A stretch of 64,000 nucleotides of DNA, from the NCBI RefSeq assembly GCF_002813445.1, contig NZ_PHHD01000001.1:3658001-3722000 (forward strand), read 5' to 3'. Origin of the DNA: Pseudomonas tolaasii NCPPB 2192 (lineage in GTDB: Bacteria; Pseudomonadota; Gammaproteobacteria; Pseudomonadales; Pseudomonadaceae). The notes beneath the pieces were generated by a model, which was not told where the DNA came from, ran no database searches, and saw only the letters and a program-made list of their open reading frames with translations. The translations under genes and the position numbers were made by a program. The number at the start of each line of letters is the position of its first letter. Position 1 is the stretch's first letter. Below are positions 8,629 to 17,200 of the stretch, in pieces.

Positions 8629-8820
8629 ATGCTGGTCTTGAGCCGCGCCGTAGGCGAAATCATCTCTATCGGCGATGACATCGCCCTGCACATTCTCGAA
8701 CTGAACGGTACCCAAGTGAAATTCGGTATCCAGGCCCCGTCAGGCGTCAACGTGCACCGGGCCGAGGTCTACCAGAAGATCCTCGAACGCCAGGCCGCAG
8801 AACCCCAGGCCAACCCTTGA
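8629..8820 (+). CDS. csrA: CsrA/RsmA-family RNA-binding translational regulator (RsmI-like)
   Basis: A 63-residue CsrA-fold protein that would bind GGA motifs in mRNA leaders as a homodimer. The N-terminal strand MLVLSR, the GEIISIGDDI turn and the C-terminal VHRAEVYQKI, with the Arg needed for RNA contact (Arg44), are present. It differs clearly from canonical RsmA/RsmE (which begin MLIL-T-R). This fits the third, more divergent RsmI-type paralogue of fluorescens pseudomonads, though the exact paralogue name is inference. AAAAAAGGA lies 8 bases before the ATG. A single-gene unit. Confidence 0.85.
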   Translation: MLVLSRAVGEIISIGDDIALHILELNGTQVKFGIQAPSGVNVHRAEVYQKILERQAAEPQANP

Positions 8821-8826
8821 ACATCC

Positions 8827-9054
8827 TCAGTCAAACAGATGCTTGGGCACATCGTGCTTGAGCATCAATTGGCATTGTTCGCTTTCAGGGTCAAACACGA
8901 TCAACGCCTGGCCTTTGGTCAGGGCCTGGCGCACGCGCAGTACGCGGGTTTCCAGCGGGGTGTCATCACCGTTGTCGGTGCCGTCGCGGGTCACGAAATC
9001 TTCGATGAGGCGGGTCAGGGTGTCGACTTCAAGTGCGTCGTAGGGAATCAGCAT
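8827..9054 (-). CDS. YheU family protein (UPF0270)
   Basis: A 75-residue acidic protein starting MLIPYDALEVDTLTRLIEDF and containing RDGTDNGDDTPLETR. It closely follows the YheU/UPF0270 pattern (MxIPxxxLxxDTLxxLIEdFvtREGTDYG...). Function is unknown in Enterobacteria and Pseudomonas alike. It ends 6 bases from the convergent csrA stop. Confidence 0.85.
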   Translation of the reverse strand: MLIPYDALEVDTLTRLIEDFVTRDGTDNGDDTPLETRVLRVRQALTKGQALIVFDPESEQCQLMLKHDVPKHLFD

Positions 9055-9114
9055 ACAAGCCTCGGGTGATGGATCCCGGCGATGCTACTGCGCCGGGATC
9101 ATAGTTGCCAGCCT

Positions 9115-10299
9115 CTAGAACTTGTTGCCCACCAGGCTGTCCACCGACGGCACGCGGGTGTCGCTCTCCATTTGCGTCTCATGCTCCAGCTGATGGCTGA
9201 ACCGGTCGAGAGAACCCTGGGCGGGCTGCGCATCGCTGGCGAATACCGGCGGGCTGAGGATGTACGCGCCGAGCAGGCGACTCAGCGCCGCAAGGCTGTC
9301 GATGTGGGTGCGCTCATAACCGTGGGTCGCATCGCAACCGAACGCCAGCAGGGCGGTACGGATGTCATGGCCGGCCGTGACCGCCGAATGTGCATCGCTG
9401 AAGTAGTAGCGAAAGAGGTCGCGGCGTACCGGCAGGTCGTTGTCCGAGGCCAGGCGCAGCAAATGCCGGGACAAGTGATAGTCATACGGCCCGCCCGAAT
9501 CCTGCATCGCCACACTCACCGCGTGCTCGCTGGAGTGCTGGCCGGGGGCGACCGGAGCGATGTCGATGCCGACGAATTCGCTGACGTCCCAGGGCAGGGC
9601 GGCTGCGGCGCCGCTGCCGGTTTCTTCGGTGATGGTGAACAGCGGGTGGCAGTCGATCAGCAAGGGTTCGCCGCTGTCGACGATCGCCTTGAGCGCGGCG
9701 AGCAGGGCGGCGACACCGGCCTTGTCATCCAGGTGACGCGCGCTGATATGCCCGCTCTCGGTGAATTCGGGCAGCGGGTCGAAGGCCACGTAATCGCCCA
9801 CGCTGATCCCCAGCGAGTCGCAGTCGGCGCGGGTGGCGCAGTAGGCGTCCAGGCGCAACTCCACGTGGTCCCAGCTCACCGGCATTTCATCCACGGCGGT
9901 GTTGAACGCATGCCCGGACGCCATCAACGGCAACACGCTGCCGCGAATCACGCCATTGTCGGTGAACAGGCTGACGCGGCTGCCTTCGGCAAAGCGGCTT
10001 GACCAGCAGCCTACGGGCGCCAGGGTCAGGCGGCCGTTGTCCTTGATGGCCCGCACGGCGGCGCCGATGGTGTCCAAATGCGCAGATACCGCGCGGTCAG
10101 GGCTGTTTTTCTGGCCCTTGAGGGTGGCGCGGATGGTGCCGCGCCGGGTCATTTCAAAGGGGATGCCCAGTTCTTCCAGACGCTCGGCGACGTAGCGCAC
10201 GATGGTGTCGGTGAACCCGGTGGGGCTGGGAATGGCGAGCATTTCCAGCAGCACTTTTTGCAGGTAGTTCAGATCCGGTTCGGGGATGGTTAGGCTCAT
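9115..10299 (-). CDS. M42-family peptidase of the NAGGN osmolyte system
   Basis: A 394-residue zinc aminopeptidase/deacylase-type protein, third gene of the NAGGN operon, where it is consistently found and probably trims or recycles the dipeptide. Metal and catalytic positions are visible: AVSAHLDTIG (His, Asp), RHLDDKAGV (bridging Asp), TITEETGSG (Glu pair), VGIDIAPV (Asp) and ATHGYERTH (His). The ATG at 10299 was chosen for its AGGAG 6 bases upstream and the start MSLTIPEPDLN; the reading frame extends further upstream through REP sequence, which is not coding. Confidence 0.85.
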   Translation of the reverse strand: MSLTIPEPDLNYLQKVLLEMLAIPSPTGFTDTIVRYVAERLEELGIPFEMTRRGTIRATLKGQKNSPDRAVSAHLDTIGAAVRAIKDNGRLTLAPVGCWSSRFAEGSRVSLFTDNGVIRGSVLPLMASGHAFNTAVDEMPVSWDHVELRLDAYCATRADCDSLGISVGDYVAFDPLPEFTESGHISARHLDDKAGVAALLAALKAIVDSGEPLLIDCHPLFTITEETGSGAAAALPWDVSEFVGIDIAPVAPGQHSSEHAVSVAMQDSGGPYDYHLSRHLLRLASDNDLPVRRDLFRYYFSDAHSAVTAGHDIRTALLAFGCDATHGYERTHIDSLAALSRLLGAYILSPPVFASDAQPAQGSLDRFSHQLEHETQMESDTRVPSVDSLVGNKF

Positions 10300-10343
10300 A
10301 AAGACTCCTGATAGCGTGTCGGGGTGGGGGCCGTTAATGGCCT

Positions 10344-10410
10344 CATCGCAGGCAAGCCAGCTCCCACAGGTTGAGCGCATTCCAACGTGGGAGCGGGCTT
10401 GCCCGCGATG
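10344..10410. repeat. Two REP sequences of different subtype, back to back
   Basis: The left copy (10344-10368, CATCGCAGGCAAGCCAGCTC...) is of the T-type seen at 8385. The right copy (10387-10410, GTGGGAGCGGGCTTGCCCGCG) is of the type at 4541. Their orientation is opposite to a normal REPIN: the GTGGGAGC ends face each other in the middle. They sit inside the NAGGN operon. Confidence 0.8.
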
Positions 10411-10446
10411 AGGGCGGGACAGGCCACCCATCGATCAAGCCTTGGG

Positions 10447-12180
10447 TTAACTGTGGGGAAACAACAAATCCACAAATTTTTCCGCAGTCGGTTGTGGCTC
10501 ATGATTGGCCAGGCCCGCCCGTTCATTGGCCTCGATGAACACGTATTCGGGCTGGTCGGCGGCGGGCACCATGAGGTCCAGGCCGACCATGGGGATGTCC
10601 AGCGCACGCGCCGCGCGTACGGCGGCGTCCACCAGCGTGGGGTGCAGGATGGCGGTGACGTCCTCCAGGCAGCCGCCGGTGTGCAGGTTGGCGGTGCGGC
10701 GTACGGCCAGGGTCTGGCCACGGGGCAGGATGCTGCTGTAGTCGAAACCGGCAGCGTGCAGGGTACGTTGGGTTTCGGCGTCCAGCGGGATTTTGCTTTC
10801 GCCGTCAGTCGCCGCCTGGCGCCGCCGACTCTGGGCTTCGATCAACGCGCCAATGGAATGATGACCGTCACCGGTCACTTCGGCCGGGCGGCGAATGGCG
10901 GCGGCGACCACTTCAAAGCCGATCACCAGAATGCGCAGGTCCAGGCCTTCATGAAAGCTTTCGAGCAACACACGGCTGTCGAACTGGCGCGCGGCTTCGA
11001 TGGCTTTCTGCACCTCTTCGATGGTCTGCAAGTCCACCGCAACACCCTGGCCTTGCTCGCCATCGAGTGGCTTGACCACGATGCGCTGGTGTTCGTCGAG
11101 AAACTCCAGGTTGTCATCCGCGCTGCCCGCCAGTTGCTGCTGCGGCAGTTGCAGGCCGGCGGCCTTGAGCACCTTGTGGGTCAGGCTCTTGTCCTGACAC
11201 AGGGTCATGCTGATGGCGCTGGTCAGGTCGCTCAGGGATTCGCGGCAACGCACGCGGCGCCCGCCATGGCTGAGGGTAAACAGGCCTGCGTCAGCGTCGT
11301 CCACCTGCACATCAATGCCGCGTCGATGGGCTTCTTCGACGATGATCCGCGCATACGGGTTGAACCCCGCCTGCGGTCCCGGGCCGAGAAACAGCGGTTG
11401 GTTGATTCCGTTTTTGCGCTTGATCGCAAAGGTGGTCAGCGCGCGGAAACCCAGCTTGGCGTAGAGGCTTTTGGCTTGGCGGTTATCGTGCAGCACCGAC
11501 AGATCCAGGTAGCTCAAACCCCGGCTCATGAAATGTTCGACCAGATGGCGAACCAACACCTCGCCCACGCCGGGGCGGGTGCATTGCGGGTCAACCGCCA
11601 GGCACCACAGGCTGCAGCCGTTTTCCGGGTCGTGGAACGCTTTTTGATGGTTGAGGCCCATCACGCTGCCGATCACCGCGCCGCTGTCTTCATCTTCCGC
11701 CAGCCAATACACCGGGCCGCCTTGATGGCGCGGCGTGAGGCGTTCGGCGTCGACCGGCAACATGCCACGGCCCTGATAGAGCTGGTTAACGGCCTGCCAG
11801 TCAGCGTCGGTCTGCACCCGGCGAATACGAAAGCCGCGAAACACGCGGGTGGCCGGGCGATAGTCGGTGAACCACAGGCGCAAGGTGTCGGACGGGTCGA
11901 GAAACAGTTGCTGCGGGTCGATCCCCAGAATTTGCTGAGGCGCGGCCACGTAGAGCGCAATGTCGCGTTCGCCGGCCTGCTCATTGAGCAGTTCTTCCGC
12001 CAGCGTCGCCGGGTCGGGAAACGTATGCCCGATCAACAGGCGCCCCCAACCGCAATGCACGGCAATCGGTTCAGCGTTTTGCGGGCTGCCATCTTCGGCC
12101 AGCCGGGCTTGCAGGCGCTCATACGACGGCGCCTGGCCCTTGAGCAAGCGTTGGCTGTAAGCCGCTGAATGGGGTTTCAT
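10447..12180 (-). CDS. ngg: N-acetylglutaminylglutamine synthetase (GNAT + ATP-grasp)
   Basis: A 577-residue fusion that makes the dipeptide N-acetylglutaminylglutamine from two glutamines. A GNAT acetyltransferase domain (about 110-260; SLWCLAVDPQC, GVGEVLVRHLVEHF) supplies the acetyl group. A C-terminal ATP-grasp domain (about 300-575; RIVVKPLDGEQGQGV, VFIEANERAGL) forms the peptide bond. The start lies 3 bases after the asnO stop, so translation is tightly linked. The osmoprotectant NAGGN is known from P. aeruginosa and Sinorhizobium meliloti under salt stress, so osmotic induction is expected. Confidence 0.9.
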   Translation of the reverse strand: MKPHSAAYSQRLLKGQAPSYERLQARLAEDGSPQNAEPIAVHCGWGRLLIGHTFPDPATLAEELLNEQAGERDIALYVAAPQQILGIDPQQLFLDPSDTLRLWFTDYRPATRVFRGFRIRRVQTDADWQAVNQLYQGRGMLPVDAERLTPRHQGGPVYWLAEDEDSGAVIGSVMGLNHQKAFHDPENGCSLWCLAVDPQCTRPGVGEVLVRHLVEHFMSRGLSYLDLSVLHDNRQAKSLYAKLGFRALTTFAIKRKNGINQPLFLGPGPQAGFNPYARIIVEEAHRRGIDVQVDDADAGLFTLSHGGRRVRCRESLSDLTSAISMTLCQDKSLTHKVLKAAGLQLPQQQLAGSADDNLEFLDEHQRIVVKPLDGEQGQGVAVDLQTIEEVQKAIEAARQFDSRVLLESFHEGLDLRILVIGFEVVAAAIRRPAEVTGDGHHSIGALIEAQSRRRQAATDGESKIPLDAETQRTLHAAGFDYSSILPRGQTLAVRRTANLHTGGCLEDVTAILHPTLVDAAVRAARALDIPMVGLDLMVPAADQPEYVFIEANERAGLANHEPQPTAEKFVDLLFPHS

Positions 12181-12183
12181 TGA

Positions 12184-13956
12184 TCAGATTCCTTGTTCGC
12201 TCAGCCACAGGTTCAGCGCTGCCAGTTGCCACAGTTTGGAGCCGCGCAGGGGCGTCAGTTGGCCTTGCGGGTCGGTGAGCAGGCGGTCGAGCATGGCCGG
12301 GTTGAACAGGCCGCGATCCTGGCTCGGGTCGAGCAGCAGTTCACGGACCCAGTTGAGCGTGTCGCCCTGCAAATGCTTGAGGCCCGGCACCGGGAAATAG
12401 CCTTTCTTGCGGTCGATGACTTCACCGGGGATCACGCGACGCGCGGCTTCCTTGAGCACCTGCTTGCCGCCGTCCGGCAGCTTGAACTTGCCCGGTACGC
12501 GTGCCGAGAGCTCCACCAGGCGGTAGTCCAGGAACGGCGTACGCGCTTCCAGGCCCCAGGCCATGGTCATGTTGTCGACGCGTTTGACCGGGTCGTCCAC
12601 CAGCATCACCGTGCTGTCCAGGCGCAGGGCCTTGTCCACGGCCGCATCGGCGCCGGGCATGGCGAAATGCTCGCGCACGAAGTCACCGGCGGCGTCGTTG
12701 GCGGTCAGCCATTTCGGCGCGACGGTGGCGGCGTAGTCGTCGTAGCTGCGGTCGAAAAATGCATCGCGGTACGCCGCGTAAGGGTCGCTGGCGCCGTCGA
12801 CTTGCGGGTACCAGTGGTAACCGGCAAACAGTTCGTCGGCGCCCTGGCCGCTTTGCACCACCTTGCAGTGCTTGGCCACTTCCCGCGACAGCAGGTAGAA
12901 GGCGATGCAGTCATGGCTGACCATCGGCTCGCTCATGGCGCGGAACGCAGCAGGCAGCTGTTCGATGATCTCGCTTTCGGCAATGCGCAGTTGGTGATGA
13001 CGGGTGCCGTAGTGCCTGGCGATCAGGTCCGAATATTGAAATTCGTCGCCGCGCTCGCCACCGGCGTCCTCAAAACCGATGGAAAAGGTCGACAAGTCTT
13101 CCACGCCGACTTCGCGCAACAGGCCCACGAGCATGCTTGAATCCACACCGCCGGAGAGCAGCACGCCCACATCCACGGCGGCGCGTTGGCGGATGGCCAC
13201 GGCTTCGCGGGTGCTGTCGAGCACGCGGTCGGTCCAGTCTTCCAGCGTCAGGTTCTTTTCATCGTCACGCGGGCCGTAGGGCAGGGTCCACCAGACTTTT
13301 TGCTCGGTCTTGCCGCTGGCGTCGATGCGCATCCAGGTGGCTGGCGGCAGCTTTTCAATGCCGGCCAGCAACGTGCGCGGGGCAGGCACCACGGCATGGA
13401 AGTTCAGGTAGTGGTTGAGAGCCACCGGGTCGAGGATCGGGTTGATATCACCGCCTTTGAGCAGCGCCGGCAAAGCAGAGGCAAAGCGCAAACGCTGGCC
13501 GGTGCGCGACAGGTACAGCGGCTTCACGCCGAGGCGGTCGCGGGCGATAAACAGGCGCTGGGCGTCACGTTCCCAAATGGCGAACGCGAACATGCCGTTG
13601 AGCTTGGGCAGCAAGGCTTCGCCCCAGGCGTGGTAGCCCTTGAGCAGCACTTCGGTGTCGCCGCCGGAGTAGAAGGCGTAGCCCAGGGCTTCCAGCTCTT
13701 CGCGCAATTCCGGGAAGTTATAGATCGCACCGTTGAAGGCTAGGCTCAGGCCCAGGTACGAATCGACCATCGGTTGGGCCGAGCCGTCCGACAGGTCCAT
13801 GATTTTCAGGCGTCGGTGGCCCAACGCGATCGGCCCTTGGGCATGGAAACCCCAGGCGTCGGGGCCACGAGGGGCCAGGTGGTGGGTGATGCGCTCAATG
13901 GCCGCCAGGTCGGCAGGTTGGGCATCGAAACGTAATTCTCCAGCTAATCCGCACAT
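12184..13956 (-). CDS. asnO: N-acetylglutaminylglutamine amidotransferase
   Basis: A 590-residue asparagine-synthetase-like enzyme that amidates the NAGGN precursor. Cys2 is the glutaminase nucleophile (MCGLAGELRF). The ATP-pyrophosphatase loop LLSGGVDSS is at residues 267-274, with GQGADELFAGY further on. The ATG at 13956 is fixed by the need for Cys2 directly after Met and by AAGGAA 5 bases upstream; upstream in-frame codons are leader. First gene of the leftward operon asnO-ngg-M42 peptidase. Confidence 0.9.
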   Translation of the reverse strand: MCGLAGELRFDAQPADLAAIERITHHLAPRGPDAWGFHAQGPIALGHRRLKIMDLSDGSAQPMVDSYLGLSLAFNGAIYNFPELREELEALGYAFYSGGDTEVLLKGYHAWGEALLPKLNGMFAFAIWERDAQRLFIARDRLGVKPLYLSRTGQRLRFASALPALLKGGDINPILDPVALNHYLNFHAVVPAPRTLLAGIEKLPPATWMRIDASGKTEQKVWWTLPYGPRDDEKNLTLEDWTDRVLDSTREAVAIRQRAAVDVGVLLSGGVDSSMLVGLLREVGVEDLSTFSIGFEDAGGERGDEFQYSDLIARHYGTRHHQLRIAESEIIEQLPAAFRAMSEPMVSHDCIAFYLLSREVAKHCKVVQSGQGADELFAGYHWYPQVDGASDPYAAYRDAFFDRSYDDYAATVAPKWLTANDAAGDFVREHFAMPGADAAVDKALRLDSTVMLVDDPVKRVDNMTMAWGLEARTPFLDYRLVELSARVPGKFKLPDGGKQVLKEAARRVIPGEVIDRKKGYFPVPGLKHLQGDTLNWVRELLLDPSQDRGLFNPAMLDRLLTDPQGQLTPLRGSKLWQLAALNLWLSEQGI

Positions 13957-14266
13957 AAATTCCTTACCGGTTTTTCCGTTGGGGAGGGTCAACACTCAAT
14001 ACGCCCCGAAGGGCGCGTACCCAGAAACTGACCCGGTGCTATCTGTGGAGTTTTAGACCGATAAGTTATAAGGCAATTGGCCGTGACGGGTTTTGCCCCG
14101 ACCTGCGTCTGGCGCGGCTCGCAGCGAATCGGCGTTAAATAACGCCCGTCTTGATGGAAAATCTGCGGCTATCAGAGGGCTCAATGCACGGTTATTCGAA
14201 TCTGTTTTCCTGGGTTTCGCGCTTATCGTAATCGACCATTATTCAACGCTAAGGAAGACGTTGCCG
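13957..14266. other. 310-base divergent promoter region (asnO / NEL-domain gene)
   Basis: No gene is seen, although a reading frame runs upstream of the NEL gene to a TTG at 14093. A perfect small palindrome, GGCGTT-AAAT-AACGCC, lies at 14131-14146, about 120 bases before the NEL gene, and is a candidate operator. Promoters for the osmoadaptive operon and the toxin-like gene must both lie here. Confidence 0.45.
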
Positions 14267-17200
14267 ATGGTGCAAAAACGCGAATTACATGAGGTCGCAC
14301 ACCCTGTGACCCAGGCCGAGCTGAACGCCGGGCTGCTGGAAATGACCGGTGATCTGGGCAAGGCCCGAGTACTGCAGTCGACCCTCCCACACTGGTTGCT
14401 TGAGGCCAGGCCGAATACCCTCAGAGCGATTGAGCAAACCCACCGGGACAGCCAGCAGACCCGTGAGCGCGCGCAGCAACTGCTGGGGCGCCTGCAGTCG
14501 CTCGATACCTTTTGCATTGAGCAACTGCAGGCTTTTTTAATCGCCAAAGGCGTGACCGGCGTGGATGTGCAGCGCGACCTGCTGGAACTGCCCAAACGAA
14601 GCTTGTCGGGTGTCGGCCCGGACCTGGGTGGCGCCCTGCAAACGACGGTCACCGTCGAGACCCTGAGCCTGGTGCAGGCGGCGATGCGCAACTTCTCTGA
14701 GGACCAGGCTGAACCGGACGGCATGTCCGCTGCGGTTGTTTTGCGCAGCGCAGCCACCGGGCAGGCCATCGTCGGCATGACAGTGGCGGAGTTTGTCGGA
14801 TATTGCCGTGAGCTGGATCTTGGTGGCGCCTACCAGGCCCACGTGCGCAGTGTGTTCAACGTGCTCGACCCAGGCGCGGTCACGCGGGGTTATAGCCAGG
14901 CTGCCCTGGACCTTGGCGGGTCCAAAAGCGCCGACCTGCAAATCGACCTGCACATCGCCTTCGCCAAGGGATACGTCAGTGAATCGATCTATACCGGGTT
15001 GCTCAGGGTGATCAAGGCCGACCTGCCGGCGGATGAATCACACCAGATGATGCCGGCCAACCTACCGTGGACGTGGCAAGGTCTGAACATCGACGGCGCA
15101 TGCCTGTGGGGCGTCATGCTGTTCAGCGCAGAGCCGCCCGGGCAGCTGCCGGCCAAGGGCTTCGTGGTCTACATGCCCAACGAACCGCTGCGCCCGTGGT
15201 ACGAATACGCGTGCCTGGAAGACTTCACCCTTTATCTATCCCTGATGTTGCGGGCGCAGTCTTACCGCACAGCGTTCGGGGCTTATCTGGATGAGTCTGA
15301 GCGCCTGGGGTTTTTCCAGCGTTTTGACGAGGATCGCGAGCTTGGCCCGCTGCGGGTGATTCCAGTGCAGGCACGCTTGTCGGATTTCCAGGTTCAGGCC
15401 TGCATCGGCAAGATCCAGCTCGACGCCCAGGTATTGGCGGTGCCCAAGGCTCAAGTGGATGCCGAGGCCTGGCAGCAGCGCCTGCAAACCTACCTGGATA
15501 TCGGGTTGAACCTGCTCAACGTCGCCGGGTTTGTGGTACCGGTGCTGGGCCAGCTGATGCTGGGCGTGGCCGTCGGCCAACTGCTCGGCGAGGTGTTTGA
15601 AGGCGTCGAGGACTGGGCCCATGGCGACAAGGATGAAGCCCTCAGGCACCTGTTCAGCGTGGCGGAAAACATTGCGGGCATGATGTTGTTCGCGGCCGGT
15701 GGAAAGGTTGTCGGCACACTCAAGCGTGAGCTCATCCCTTCATCGCAGTTCTTTGAGAAAGTCGAACCCGTTACGTTGCAGAATCAAAGCCCGCGGCTGT
15801 GGCGCCCGCGGCTGGCGCCTTACAGCCAACCGCCGAAGACCTTTCAGCCGGGGTGGCGAGCCGATTCGAGGGGGATTTATCAGGTCAACGGGAATGCCTA
15901 CGCCAACATCGATGGTGCGCTGTATGCCATCCGCTTCGATCCGCTCATCGGCAAGTGGCGAGCCCTGCATCCCACGCGGCCGGCGGCCTGGCGTCCGCCG
16001 CTGGAGCATAACGGGCAGGGCGGCTGGCAACACACCTTCGAGCGCCCTCAAAACTGGCGTTCTCCTCTTTATAACCTTGGGCGGATCGACCCGACGCTGA
16101 TTGCGATGCGCTCGGACCATTTGAGCAGCCTCGCGACGATCACCGAGCTGGAGCTGGAAGACGTGCAGCACCTGGCTCTTGAACACCAACCGCTGCCCGA
16201 GCGCGTGCAGAACGCCGTGGCACGCTTGCGCCTGCACCACAAGATGGGCGAACTCACTTACGCCCTGGAGCAGGGTGTGCAGCCTGATGCTTCCCTGGCG
16301 CGCGCGCAAATGCTCGCGTTGCCATTAATGCCGGGATGGCCCGAGGGGCGCTTTTTCGAGGTGCTCGACGAGCACGAAAACCTGTTGGAAAGCCTGTCGC
16401 ACCATGAGCCCTTCGACTATGAAGACATGAGCATTCATATCACCGAGCAACAGCTCAAGGATGGCCAGGTGCTGGACGTGCTGCTGCAAGCGCTCAGCGC
16501 TGATGAGCGCACGCATTTGCTGGGGGAAGCCGTTGAGCTGGAACAGGCTCCCGCGCGCCTTCGCAAGCGACTGCTGGAGACGGTCAACACACAGCATGCA
16601 GCGGTGCACCGTCGGCTTTACCAGGATTATGAAGGCGTTGCCACGGGCGAATTGGTGCCCTTGGTCGCTCGATACCCACAGTTACCGCGGCGGGTGGCCT
16701 GGGAGCTAGCCACCCATGCGCGCACGATCGACCGCAAGATTCTGCGCGAAACGGGTCGCGTCCCCCTTCGCCTGGCCCGGCAGACGCGAAATGTCCTGGA
16801 CAAATTGCACGAAGACCAGGCGCTGATGGGGCTGTATTGGCCGCAATTGGCCAACGAAGGGACGCGACGCATCGCGCTGGGCACGCTTGAGCGCTTGCAG
16901 GGCTGGCCCCGGGATGTGTCGTTCCAGATTCGAGAAGAGCGCTTGAGCGGGCGCCTGCTTGAGCAGGTCGGGCCGGCCGATGCCGCAGTTCGCCGCACAA
17001 TCATCCAGTCTGCCGAAGGTTTCCAGGCCTTTGATGAAAAAGGGAATGATCTGGACGCACGGGTGACAGGACCGGACGGGGTGTACCAGGCGATCGTGGA
17101 CGGCCTGTCGCGTTCACAGCGTGCCACGCTGCGCCTGGATGGGCCCCACTCTGGCAGCCGCTTGCGCAGCCAACTGCGCTTCAAATCCCAGGACGAACGC

